Below are positions 35,102 through 42,965 of a stretch of 64,000 bases of DNA, one piece after another. The notes beneath the pieces were generated by a model that was not told where the DNA came from, did not search any database, and was given only the letters and a program-made list of their open reading frames with translations. The stretch lies in NCBI RefSeq assembly GCF_001465795.2, contig NZ_CP013659.2, positions 2,188,501 to 2,252,500 on the forward strand, given 5' to 3'. The stretch is from Planococcus rifietoensis (GTDB lineage Bacteria > Bacillota > Bacilli > Bacillales_A > Planococcaceae). Numbering within the stretch: position 1 is the stretch's first letter; each line of letters starts with the position of its first letter. The position numbers were made by a program, and so were the translations under genes.

Positions 35102-35683
35102 CTATTCCGCAGCCTTATGCTCATAATTCACATGCCCCGCCTGCTTGACCAAATGATAAGTCGTCTCCGGCAATGTCCGCGCACTTTCGAAAAACCGCTT
35201 CTGCGCTTCCATTTTGAACTGGAGCTCATACGCTTTTTCCATGCGTCGCTGGATCGACTTCTTACTGCCATCGAGGATGATCGAACTGCCATTGCTCAAA
35301 TTGACTTTTGTCGTGCAGCCGTCGATGCTGATGCATTCCATAATGTGCTGAAGCGACAGCCAGACACAGCCATCCAATAGCGCCGATTTGCTCGGCAATA
35401 AGATGATTCCTTTATCGCGATCGATGATGATTGGGTTCTTATTAAGCTTCCCGAGAATCGCCGCCGAGCCTTCCACCGCGCCGCGCATGCTCGAGCCCCG
35501 GAAACGCAAATTCGTATCGATCAAATCGAAGGGCTTCGACTCGACTTTGATCATTCCGTCCGTATGGTAAATCACAGAATTCAAGCAACCATTTTCATCA
35601 TAGTCCGGCAAAATCAATACGGTATCTTGCCCGATTTCTTTTTCCATATTCATTTCCAACTTGAAATTCTTGCGCTTCCTCAT
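35102..35683 (-). CDS. comK: competence transcription factor ComK
   Basis: A 193-residue protein of the ComK family. Conserved patches are FDLIDTNLRFRGSSMRGAVEGSAAILG, NPIIIDRDKGIILLPSKS, CVWLSLQHI and VNLSNGSSIILDGSKKSIQRRMEKAY. ComK activates DNA-uptake and recombination genes. AAAAGGGGAT precedes the ATG. It is monocistronic with a strong terminator and a structured 5' region (dyad at 35730-35760). I see no clear pair of AT-boxes for ComK autoregulation in the upstream region, so control may differ from Bacillus subtilis. Confidence 0.92.
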   Translation of the reverse strand: MRKRKNFKLEMNMEKEIGQDTVLILPDYDENGCLNSVIYHTDGMIKVESKPFDLIDTNLRFRGSSMRGAVEGSAAILGKLNKNPIIIDRDKGIILLPSKSALLDGCVWLSLQHIMECISIDGCTTKVNLSNGSSIILDGSKKSIQRRMEKAYELQFKMEAQKRFFESARTLPETTYHLVKQAGHVNYEHKAAE

Positions 35684-35729
35684 CTTTCTATCCCCTTTTA
35701 GTGTTTTTACTTATCTCTTCAACCAAAAA

Positions 35730-35760
35730 GGAGTATACTAACTATTAGTTGGTACACTCC
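35730..35760. promoter_or_regulatory. 31-bp dyad upstream of comK
   Basis: GGAGT-a-TACTAACT-att-AGTTGGTA-c-ACTCC, nearly perfect. It lies 47-77 nt upstream of the comK ATG. It could be an operator or a 5'-UTR hairpin for comK, or the first hairpin of a plus-strand RNA ending at 35818. Confidence 0.6.
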
Positions 35761-35818
35761 AACTGAGTGCCTCCAGATGTCTGTCTCCCAAGACCATTAC
35801 ATCCGGAGGTTTCTTTTT
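35746..35818 (+). ncRNA. candidate small RNA divergent from comK
   Basis: A TATACT box at 35734-35739 precedes a stretch that can form AGTTGG-tacact-CCAACT and then ends in a strong two-tier terminator (CCTCCAGATGT, inner GTCT/AGAC, ACATCCGGAGG, then TTTCTTTTT). No frame with a start is present. The terminator works only in the plus direction. The -35 is weak, so the promoter is uncertain. Transcript existence is inference. Confidence 0.4.
35770..35818 (+). terminator. strong plus-strand intrinsic terminator with no upstream plus-strand gene
   Basis: CCTCCAGATGT-ct-GTCT-ccca-AGAC-catt-ACATCCGGAGG followed by TTTCTTTTT. The nearest plus-strand gene upstream ends far away at 23368, so it must serve a local RNA. 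Confidence 0.8.
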
Positions 35819-35819
35819 G

Positions 35820-36328
35820 CTTTTATCCCCCTAAGCGTGAACACAGCACACCTCCCCATCTCTAGATTCATCGTCAGTTTCGAGAACAGCTATCCGATTC
35901 AACAATATGCAACAATTCAGTATCGCGGCATATCATATTCTTCCACGTTTTAGATAAACCCCCATCAGCCAAACCACATCTGACACTCCGTCAATCCAAG
36001 CGGGCTCTCGCGACCGTTGATCTCCAGCGACTTATGCTGAAAACCATACGGCCGCTAAAGCGGAATTAATTTGTCACTCTATTCTAACTTTTATTATTAT
36101 ATAGTTTATTAGTATCACTTGTATACAATTATTTTCCTATTTAATGAGAATTTATAACTTGATAATAAAGATAATAACTAATCCTCAATTAGACATTATG
36201 GACGCTTTATTTCACCATTATCTGTCGAAGTTCTAGCAGAAATAAGCATATTTTATCTTTTACTCTTCTGTCCGACTTTCTAGATTTAATCAAAAAAAAT
36301 CCGTGCTTTCACCTGGTCTGCCAAAAGC
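35820..36328. other. gene-free stretch with a GC-rich block
   Basis: No gene with a ribosome site. AT-rich flanks enclose a GC-richer block at about 35965-36060 whose minus strand reads as a short open frame beginning RPYGFQHKSLEINGRESPLG and ending MWFG-stop. It looks like a conserved remnant or intergenic repeat and not an expressed gene. Confidence 0.4.
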
Positions 36329-36370
36329 AAAAAAGCCAGTAATCGAATTAACCGATTACTGGCTTTTCTT
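36329..36370. terminator. bidirectional terminator of the acid-sugar operon
   Basis: AAAAAAGCCAGTAATCG-(7 nt)-CGATTACTGGCTTTTCTTTT. It closely resembles the terminator at 48261 beside an unrelated gene. It abuts the repeat element at 36373. Confidence 0.9.
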
Positions 36371-36372
36371 TT

Positions 36373-36470
36373 GAATTGTGTCATGCACAGGGACAAAGTC
36401 AGCCGAATATACCAACAAATCCCTACCCGACAGCTTTTCTGTTGTCAGAATAGTTCCGTGCACAGGGACA
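36373..36470 (+). repeat. Interspersed element, 52-bp spacer class (98 bp)
   Basis: Repeats lie at 36373-36395 (loop CAT) and 36448-36470 (variant GAATAGTTCCGTGCACAGGG). The 52-bp spacer ends in GACAGCTTTTCTGTTGTC. The element at 41801 has the same spacer length, the same variant second repeat and the same following CACTAAC. It ends 24 nt from the pdxA2 stop. Confidence 0.9.
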
Positions 36471-36494
36471 CTAACGAACGACTACGACTACCCA

Positions 36495-37493
36495 CTATCT
36501 CTTCGGTGCCAACTCCACCGCTTGGCGCAAAGCTTCCACCAAGCTGTTCTCATCAGCAATTCCCGTTCCGGCAATATCGAAGGCTGTTCCGTGATCCACG
36601 CTCGTCCGGATGATCGGCAAGCCGACGGTAATGTTCACGCCAGCTTCAAGCCCCAGTACTTTTACTGGCGCGTGTCCTTGGTCATGGTACATGGCGACGA
36701 CGATGTCAAAATCACCCCGCACTGTTCGGAAAAACAAGGTATCTGCCGGCAGCGGTCCTTGTACATCGATTCCTTCTTGTTGCGCTTGCTGAACAGCAGG
36801 AATGACTTTTTCTTCTTCCTCGCCGTAACCGAACAAGCCGTTTTCTCCAGCATGCGGATTAATGCCGCAGACCGCGATTTTCGGACTTTCGATTCCTGCT
36901 TTTTTCAATGTATCATTTGCCAAGTGGATTACGTGCAACACGCGTTCCGGCGTAATCATGTTAATGGCATCCACAATGCCGACGTGGGTGGTGACATGAA
37001 TGACCTTTAAATTTGGCGCTGACAGCATCATGGAATAATCCTTAGTGCCAGTCAAGTCAGCCAGAATTTCTGTATGCCCCGGATACATATGGCCGCCTTT
37101 TTGCAACGCTTCCTTATTGAGCGGCGCTGTACAAATCGCGTCAATTTCTCCTGCGTTCGCCAGTTCGATGGCTTTTGCCAAATATTGAAAAGCTGCATTG
37201 CCTGCTTGTGGAGAGACTTCACCAAGCGGCAGATCTTCTGTCAACAGCCCTAAATCCAAGCAATCGATGCTTTCACGCTCGAATGTGGCTTCTGACGGAG
37301 ATGCAATTCTGTGAATAGTTTTGGTGCTTGCAGTATATTGTTTCGCCCGCTCTAAAATGCTGGCATCGCCGATGACAAACGAACGACTCGTTTCGTGTAC
37401 GACGTCATGATCAAAACTTTTCAAAATGATTTCTGGGCCGACGCCCGCGGCATCACCCATCGTGATGCCTATCATTGGTTTACTGATGGTCAT
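36495..37493 (-). CDS. pdxA2: four-carbon acid-sugar phosphate dehydrogenase (PdxA2 type)
   Basis: A 332-residue NAD-dependent dehydrogenase of the PdxA family. It carries GITMGDAAGVGPEI, TAPLNKEAL, the metal-binding His of GHTEILADLTG, and the second His region MYHDQGHAPVKVLGL. Paired with a DUF1537 kinase it fits the PdxA2 role: oxidative decarboxylation of threonate or erythronate 4-phosphate to dihydroxyacetone phosphate. AAAGGGG lies 9 nt before the ATG. It overlaps the kinase gene by 14 nt. True vitamin B6 PdxA is unlikely because no other pyridoxine gene is near. Confidence 0.88.
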   Translation of the reverse strand: MTISKPMIGITMGDAAGVGPEIILKSFDHDVVHETSRSFVIGDASILERAKQYTASTKTIHRIASPSEATFERESIDCLDLGLLTEDLPLGEVSPQAGNAAFQYLAKAIELANAGEIDAICTAPLNKEALQKGGHMYPGHTEILADLTGTKDYSMMLSAPNLKVIHVTTHVGIVDAINMITPERVLHVIHLANDTLKKAGIESPKIAVCGINPHAGENGLFGYGEEEEKVIPAVQQAQQEGIDVQGPLPADTLFFRTVRGDFDIVVAMYHDQGHAPVKVLGLEAGVNITVGLPIIRTSVDHGTAFDIAGTGIADENSLVEALRQAVELAPKR

Positions 37494-38766
37494 AAGTTTT
37501 TGCCCCTTTCAAATAATCCACTACATGGACCAGTGAATCTTCATTGCCGAATCCGCCCGCTTTGGTGATGACGGAAATTTCCTTGTCCCGCCATTTGGCC
37601 AAGCCAAGCGGCAATCCTGCCTCAACTTCAAATTTCAATTCCATATCCAAAATGCCGAGACGGTTGCAGATCGCTTTTGCTGTATCGCCGCCAGTCATGA
37701 CGACCGCATCGAATGGATACTTTTCCATTGCCGCGTTCACCAAACTGCCTAGACCTTGCGCAATTACCGTGGAGGCTGTTTCGGCCGTTTCGCCATGCTG
37801 GTTCGCCCAGGCTTTCACCTTATCACGGTTGCGTTCAGATGCTGCGACAAAAATCACCGCACTATCCCACCCCGCTGCTTCGTCCAACTTTGAAATCGAC
37901 TGTTTTACCCCTGCTGGATTTTCCAGCAAAGCAAGCGGATCAATTTCAATCATACACGTTGATGGCCGTTCACTTAATTTCGTTACTTGGCTCTGGGTGT
38001 TTTTTGATAAACTGCCACTCACCACAAGCACTTTTTCCTTCTGTTCGACGAGCTGTTCGTCATTGTTTGCAGCTGAAGTATACAAGTGATTAATGAGACC
38101 GGCAGATCCTGCAAACCCAATGTGTAAATCGAGTTTCGCTTCAAGAGAAGCCAGGATAGCCAGATCCTCTTCTTCCAAGGTATCACAGACAATCCATTTA
38201 ACGCCGTTTTGGACTTGTTGTGCAATCCACAATTCCGGTGCTTCTCCGTGCAGCCGGACTTGATCGAGTACATCAACCATGACGCCTTCACTTTCAAGCA
38301 AGTCCGGAATGTAATCGTGCAAGACAGGCGTTTTTGGGTCGCGGGCAAATTCGGTCTCCGTGACCGGCTGGCCATATACATATAAATGCCCGTCTTCCAC
38401 TGTTCGCCCCATACTTGGAAACGCTGGCGCAATCAATAGGACATCCAGCTCCGCTTCCTCTTGCAGCGCTTTTAATTCCTTTCCAACATTGCCGCGAAGT
38501 GTTGAATCAATTTTTTTATAGAACGTCGTGACGCCGCGTTCTTTCAAGTTCCTTATTTCTGAGCATACATTTTCATACGCTTGATCTGATGCTATCGAAC
38601 GGCTGTTGGTATCCGCAACCCATACATCGATCTCTGGTTCCTCTGCAACTGGGTGAGCTGGCGGGGTGAGCATCACCTTGGACCGCAGCCCTTTTTGCGC
38701 CAGCCTGACACCGCTGTCGTTTGCCCCTGTAAAATCGTCCGCGATTATTCCAATCTTCCCAGCCAT
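37480..38766 (-). CDS. four-carbon acid-sugar kinase (DUF1537 family)
   Basis: A 428-residue two-domain kinase. The N-terminal domain carries IGIIADDFTGANDSGVRLAQKG (conserved Asp pair) and KIDSTLRGNVGKEL. The C-terminal ATP-binding domain carries LVVSGSLSKNTQSQV and VVMTGGDTAKAICNRLG. Members phosphorylate D-threonate, L-threonate or D-erythronate. I chose the ATG at 38766, 8 nt after AAGGAG. It sits between the permease gene (12 nt upstream) and pdxA2, so all three form one operon. Stereochemistry of the substrate cannot be decided here. Confidence 0.9.
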   Translation of the reverse strand: MAGKIGIIADDFTGANDSGVRLAQKGLRSKVMLTPPAHPVAEEPEIDVWVADTNSRSIASDQAYENVCSEIRNLKERGVTTFYKKIDSTLRGNVGKELKALQEEAELDVLLIAPAFPSMGRTVEDGHLYVYGQPVTETEFARDPKTPVLHDYIPDLLESEGVMVDVLDQVRLHGEAPELWIAQQVQNGVKWIVCDTLEEEDLAILASLEAKLDLHIGFAGSAGLINHLYTSAANNDEQLVEQKEKVLVVSGSLSKNTQSQVTKLSERPSTCMIEIDPLALLENPAGVKQSISKLDEAAGWDSAVIFVAASERNRDKVKAWANQHGETAETASTVIAQGLGSLVNAAMEKYPFDAVVMTGGDTAKAICNRLGILDMELKFEVEAGLPLGLAKWRDKEISVITKAGGFGNEDSLVHVVDYLKGAKTYDHQ

Positions 38767-38778
38767 ATCGACCACTCC

Positions 38779-39771
38779 TTATTTGCCCTTTTGTAGCATC
38801 TCACCATTTTCGAAGATAAATCCTTTGCGCTCTAAACGCTTCACTAGAAAGCCGATGTATAGCGGCAGCAAAATCGCCGTCGTGACAGTTGATGCCGCTA
38901 CTTGAACCGTTGCAATATCAACTACAGACGCAAAACTAGCACTTGCCGCTGCGATAGCCGCAGGTGTTGCGACGGCATTACCGGCAGTCGAACCTTCCGC
39001 AGCCCCGACAATCGGATTCCATTTCAACGCTTTGAACACAATATAGCCTGCAGTACCGGTTACAAATACCGTTAAGAGACCAAGTATAATACCACCCAAA
39101 CCGCCTTGAACAATCGCAGTAAAGTCAATTCCCATCCCAAGCGCGAATGCAAAGAATGGAATCAGCATCAAGCTGCCTTTATCCAGGAAAGCACGCATGT
39201 CTTCATCCAAGTTCCCCAAAACCATACCGACGATAATCGGCAACAACACAGCGATAAACGCCACCGGAGAAAACAGACCTTCCACAAAGCCCATCGCACC
39301 GAAAATGCTCAGCGCCACCATCGTCAAAAATGGTCCATCATTCAAGGCCAACAGTGAATAGGCTGCCCGGTCTTCTTTATTTCCGTATTGGCCAACTAAT
39401 GCCACAAACAACCCGCCGTTGCTATTAGTCATCGCCGCGATGATCGCGATCGGCGCCAATCCGAGCCATAAGCCATTATCTCCCGCAAACATGTACGCAA
39501 TCAATCCAAACAGCGCACCGACCACCCATTTTGTCGCGAGCAAGGTCGCGCCTTTACCAAGTGACACGCCAACATTTCTTAAATTGATCTGTGCGCCTGT
39601 GCATAATAGGAACAATGCGATCAAGGCGCTCGCGCTATCTACAAACAGCGCTTGTGTAAATCCGCCAATCCGCAATAAATCAGGTGCTACTGTATTGATG
39701 ACCGCTGCTGTGAGCAATGGCACGACCATCATGCCGCCGGGAATCCGGTCCAGAGTCGCTTTAATCTTCAT
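38779..39771 (-). CDS. KdgT-family 2-keto-3-deoxygluconate-type permease
   Basis: A 330-residue transporter with about 10 spans. KdgT signatures include LDRIPGGMMVVPLLTAAVINT, LFLLCTGAQINLRNVGVSLGKGA, AAMTNSNGGLFVALVGQYG, and AAEGSTAGNAVATPAAIAAA. I start at the ATG at 39771 (AGAGGGATTA upstream); the frame is open 20 codons further. Its operon partners use C4 sugar acids, so it probably imports threonate or erythronate and not KDG. A promoter, cre site and regulator repeats lie just upstream. Confidence 0.9.
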   Translation of the reverse strand: MKIKATLDRIPGGMMVVPLLTAAVINTVAPDLLRIGGFTQALFVDSASALIALFLLCTGAQINLRNVGVSLGKGATLLATKWVVGALFGLIAYMFAGDNGLWLGLAPIAIIAAMTNSNGGLFVALVGQYGNKEDRAAYSLLALNDGPFLTMVALSIFGAMGFVEGLFSPVAFIAVLLPIIVGMVLGNLDEDMRAFLDKGSLMLIPFFAFALGMGIDFTAIVQGGLGGIILGLLTVFVTGTAGYIVFKALKWNPIVGAAEGSTAGNAVATPAAIAAASASFASVVDIATVQVAASTVTTAILLPLYIGFLVKRLERKGFIFENGEMLQKGK

Positions 39772-39816
39772 GTTAATCCCTCTTTTCTCTATTTTAAAAG
39801 ATTGAAAATTGTAATA

Positions 39817-39830
39817 AGAAAACGTTTTCA
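39817..39830. promoter_or_regulatory. candidate cre site of the acid-sugar operon
   Basis: The minus strand reads TGAAAACGTTTTCT, 13 of 14 positions matching the cre consensus. It lies just downstream of the predicted promoter and upstream of the permease start. Confidence 0.75.
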
Positions 39831-39836
39831 TAATCC

Positions 39837-39920
39837 ACTATAAAAATAATAATTAACTTTTGCAACACTATTAATTAAATTAATGTCCATAATCGTAAAT
39901 TAGTTTAAAATTGCAACACT
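39837..39920 (-). promoter_or_regulatory. promoter and PrpR-type regulator repeats of the acid-sugar operon
   Basis: Two direct copies of TTGCAACACT (plus strand, 39860-39869 and 39911-39920), 51 bp apart, lie between the regulator gene and the permease gene. The proximal copy overlaps a possible -35 (TTGCAA, 39860-39865), 17 bp from TATAGT (minus; 39837-39842). No sigma-54 -24/-12 element is visible. Binding by the adjacent regulator is inference. Confidence 0.6.
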
Positions 39921-39944
39921 TTTATGCAAAAAAATAGCACAAAC

Positions 39945-41648
39945 TCAATCTTTGAGTTTGCGCCATAGGGTGGCACGGTTAATTCCCAATCGCTTGGCTG
40001 CCTGCGTTTGATTGTAATTTTCTTCTTTCAGCACTTGTTCGATAATAAAGCGCTCGATTTCCTTCAGACTGTGCTGTGGATCTAAATAAAACGACGGTTC
40101 GACCACGCCGCTTGTCTGCTCAAAAGGAAGCGACGTGATCGTCTGTTTTTCAATAACATACGATTTTTCCGCCACCGCTATCTTTTTCACATAGCTTTTC
40201 ATTTCCTCCAGATTGCCTGGCCAGTTGTGCTTGCTCAAAATCGCCATGGCCTCTTCCCGCAAGCGGACAGGCTGGGTTCCGAGTTGTTGATGATATTCGG
40301 TCAGAAATTGATTGACCAAATACGGAATATCCTCTTGGCGTTCTCTCATCGCCGGCACCTGCACTTGAATAGATGATCCGAGTGCATCAGCTACTTTTTC
40401 ATCATATGCTGGTAGCAAAGCGATGAAATGGACGTCGCCCCGTCCGAGCGATTGGAGCAGTTTTTCTGTCTGCTTGATGGTTTCCAGATCAGGCAATTTG
40501 CCATAAGCCAAGACGATGGTCGATTGTTCCGGCAGATTAAATGCTGGCAGTTGCTCGAACTCATCCATCTCCACCGTCAACAACAAGCCACTCCTGTTGC
40601 GGAACACATGGAGATATTCAGCCAAGGTTTGTTTTCCAGTGCTGTTCTCACCAATAATTAGTACAGGCTGTCTAGAGGCATCTTCACTTTCAATCATTTG
40701 CCGGACCTTCTTCATTTCGGGGCTTTCTGACACAATCAATGGCAATTGCGCAGGCTGCGCTAACGTCAACGCAGCGTTTTGGTTATTGACTGAAATCTGT
40801 TCGAATGACCATGCCGTAAACAAACCGCTGCGATCTTCCAGTACTTCTCCTTTTACGTAAAAAGCCGCTGCTGAATCGACATACAGCTTTACAAGAGATG
40901 AGACATTTGACGACGATAATTGCTTTTGCAGTTCGAGCAATTCTGTGCTGGATATCGGCTGGTGACGGAATGCAGCGTAGCGTTCGAATAACAGCTCGCC
41001 ATCTTCAGTCAGAATGACAACGTCTTTGTGCCATACATCTAGCAGCAATTCGAGCGCGCGCAATTGCTGTTGGTTTTTCTCGGCATACAAGAACAAACGC
41101 CGCGCCTCTTCAAAAGCTTCCAGCAATGTCTCGCGCCCTGATTGAATCAATAAGCCGTTTAATCCAAGCTTAGCTGCCGCATCGATGGTGACAACATCCC
41201 CGAGCACTTGCTTGACGCCGCGTTCTTTTAAATGCTTCAAAACGCTCTCCACTTCCGCCGCAGAAGACAGCTCCACCACTTCAAGCCTCAACTCCAGCAA
41301 ACTGACAATAGAGGCAGCTCCCATCGTGATGTTCGGAAATCCGATGAGTGCTTTCAGCTCGTTTGAATGTCCTTCAGCCAGCATAATCGACCGAAGCAAA
41401 TCATAGCCTGAGATATGAATTTCCACGACTGGAAGCGATACCGCTTCTCTGATCATTCTCGCTGTCCCGCCGCGGCTGATTAATACATCCGCCCCGTTTC
41501 GCTCCATTTCTAAAGCCAGCGCAACGCCCGCCTCCAAGTTCCCGACAGCGCGCGTAATCTGTAAATCTTCCTGCCCAATCGCCAGCTCGTCTATCAGCGG
41601 CATCATCGCCTCGTACGGGGAAATGAATCCTACCTTAACTTTCCGCAT
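39945..41648 (-). CDS. PrpR-type regulator with degenerate AAA+ domain
   Basis: A 567-residue regulator. A PrpR_N sensor domain covers about 1-180 (VGFISPYEAMMPLIDELA, ADVLISRGGTARMIRE, VVEIHISGYDLLRSI). A central AAA+ domain (about 305-490) keeps a P-loop-like GENSTGKQTLAEYL and RERQEDIPYLVNQFL but lacks GAFTGA and the usual Walker B acidic pair (STIVLAYGKLPDL). A Fis-type helix-turn-helix ends the protein (NYNQTQAAKRLGINRATLWRKL). I chose the ATG at 41648, 7 nt after GGAGGT. It is upstream of the acid-sugar genes on the same strand and probably controls them without sigma-54. Confidence 0.88.
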   Translation of the reverse strand: MRKVKVGFISPYEAMMPLIDELAIGQEDLQITRAVGNLEAGVALALEMERNGADVLISRGGTARMIREAVSLPVVEIHISGYDLLRSIMLAEGHSNELKALIGFPNITMGAASIVSLLELRLEVVELSSAAEVESVLKHLKERGVKQVLGDVVTIDAAAKLGLNGLLIQSGRETLLEAFEEARRLFLYAEKNQQQLRALELLLDVWHKDVVILTEDGELLFERYAAFRHQPISSTELLELQKQLSSSNVSSLVKLYVDSAAAFYVKGEVLEDRSGLFTAWSFEQISVNNQNAALTLAQPAQLPLIVSESPEMKKVRQMIESEDASRQPVLIIGENSTGKQTLAEYLHVFRNRSGLLLTVEMDEFEQLPAFNLPEQSTIVLAYGKLPDLETIKQTEKLLQSLGRGDVHFIALLPAYDEKVADALGSSIQVQVPAMRERQEDIPYLVNQFLTEYHQQLGTQPVRLREEAMAILSKHNWPGNLEEMKSYVKKIAVAEKSYVIEKQTITSLPFEQTSGVVEPSFYLDPQHSLKEIERFIIEQVLKEENYNQTQAAKRLGINRATLWRKLKD

Positions 41649-41757
41649 TATGTACCTCCACTTTTTCAATCCTTTGCCTTATTTTAGCAAAGTCGTGAGA
41701 TGCGGTATACTTCCCGGTTCATAATTAAATCATAAGGGAGAAAAATACGAATGCATG

Positions 41758-41797
41758 AAAAGAACCGCCAGCTGACAGTTCAGCTGGCGGTTCTTTT
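41758..41797. terminator. bidirectional terminator of the nag-side operon
   Basis: AAAAGAACCGCCAGCTGA-acag-type loop-TCAGCTGGCGGTTCTTTT, a near-perfect palindrome. It ends transcription from the SIS gene (minus) and would also stop any plus-strand RNA started at the TATACT box near 41706. It abuts the repeat element at 41801. Confidence 0.9.
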
Positions 41798-41800
41798 GAA

Positions 41801-41898
41801 GAATTGTGTCGTGCACAGGGACAAAAACGCTCAAACTTCTCAAAAAATCCCCACCCAACAGCATTTCCGTTGTTAGAATAGTTCCGTGCACAGGGACA
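41801..41898 (+). repeat. Interspersed element, 52-bp spacer class (98 bp)
   Basis: Repeats lie at 41801-41823 (loop CGT) and 41876-41898 (variant GAATAGTTCCGTGCACAGGG). The spacer ends in AACAGCATTTCCGTTGTT, homologous to that at 36396-36447. The element ends 21 nt from the SIS-gene stop. Confidence 0.9.
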
Positions 41899-41919
41899 CT
41901 AACCGCAACCACACACCCA

Positions 41920-42654
41920 CTACAACAAAGAAATCCGCTCCCGATACTTCTCAATGAGCCGCATATTATGCGCATCCGCCCCGTCGATATTGCCGCTCAA
42001 AAAAATCGGCGGCGCAAAACCGGAATCGGCCATAAGCTTAATCGCTTCCGCAAAAATCGCATTCAACATGGTGGCCCCGACGACCGTAGAAGTCGGGCCA
42101 AACGGAACTTCTACGTGTTCATACGACAAAATCGCATCCCCTGACACCGAATGGTTGTCGATAACGAGATCCACCGCATCGAACAAGTACTTGCCAGTGT
42201 TATGGCGCGAAGCTTGGCTCCTTGAATAGTCGAGCGATGTGATGCCAATGACAAATGCGCCTTTCTCACGAGCCGCGAGTGCCGCATCCACCGGCACCGG
42301 ATTGCGGCCGGAAGTGGAGATGACAAAAACCACATCGCCAGGACGGAAATCCTGTTCCTCCAAGAACCCTGAAGCGTAGCCGTTCTCCCGCTCCAGTTGA
42401 GAGGATCGGACCGCACCTTCATGCAGCATGAGCGGCTCGACAAAAATCGGCTTGACTGGCACCAATCCACCGGCGCGGTAAAACACTTCTTCCGTCAAAA
42501 TATGCGAATGTCCGCACCCAAACAATTGAACGATGCCGCCTGCTTGGATCGCGGCTGACACTTTGTCAGCCGCCACAAGCATCGCCGGCCGCTCTTGTTT
42601 TTCCACAAGCTCCAAGCGTTCCTGCACTCGTTTAAAATAATCGTTTAACATCAC
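41920..42654 (-). CDS. SIS-domain sugar isomerase-like protein (UPF0309 type)
   Basis: A 244-residue protein. The SIS domain carries LFGCGHSHILTEEVFYRAGG, VVFVISTSGRNPVPVDAAL and FVIGITSLDYSRSQASRH. The first two codons are both ATG and either may start. It is the last gene of the cluster with HPr2, nagR and nagB, 22 nt after HPr2. It resembles UPF0309/GmhA-like proteins that handle sugar phosphates. A role in amino-sugar phosphate metabolism is contextual; it is not a MurQ etherase by motif. Confidence 0.85.
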   Translation of the reverse strand: MMLNDYFKRVQERLELVEKQERPAMLVAADKVSAAIQAGGIVQLFGCGHSHILTEEVFYRAGGLVPVKPIFVEPLMLHEGAVRSSQLERENGYASGFLEEQDFRPGDVVFVISTSGRNPVPVDAALAAREKGAFVIGITSLDYSRSQASRHNTGKYLFDAVDLVIDNHSVSGDAILSYEHVEVPFGPTSTVVGATMLNAIFAEAIKLMADSGFAPPIFLSGNIDGADAHNMRLIEKYRERISLL

Positions 42655-42676
42655 TCGTCCACCTCAACTCACTGTC

Positions 42677-42946
42677 TTACGCTTTCCCTAGCCCTTCCGC
42701 TACGATCAGTTCTTCCACTTTGGCCATAAGGGATTCTTCATCGCTGCCATCGGCTGTGATTTTGATGGTGTGGCCTTTTGAGACACCGAGTGACATGACG
42801 CCCATAATGGACTTCAAGTTTACTTCTCTTTCTTTATAGAGCATTTTGACATCTGCAGAAAACGGCGACACCGCTCCTACTAATTTCGAAGCTGGTCGTG
42901 CGTGAAGCCCTTCGTCGCTGATGATGGTATACGTTTTTTCAATCAT
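42677..42946 (-). CDS. second HPr-family phosphocarrier protein
   Basis: An 89-residue HPr paralogue. Both regulatory sites are present: His in EGLHARPASKLVG and Ser in LKSIMGVMSLGVSKG. The sequence otherwise diverges from PtsH at 15894. AGGAG lies 8 nt before the ATG at 42946. Because the catalytic His is retained it is not a Crh-type protein, which lacks it. Its place between nagR and the SIS gene suggests dedicated service to GlcNAc uptake. Confidence 0.9.
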   Translation of the reverse strand: MIEKTYTIISDEGLHARPASKLVGAVSPFSADVKMLYKEREVNLKSIMGVMSLGVSKGHTIKITADGSDEESLMAKVEELIVAEGLGKA

Positions 42947-42965
42947 GTTCATTTCTCCTTTGCGC

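Noticed and set aside
36495..37493. Vitamin B6 biosynthesis gene pdxA
   Set aside because: Overlap with a DUF1537 kinase gene and a sugar-acid permease shows the PdxA2 catabolic role.
41920..42654. MurQ (N-acetylmuramic acid 6-phosphate etherase)
   Set aside because: The SIS motifs and length fit the UPF0309/GmhA-like group better, and no MurP or MurR gene is adjacent.
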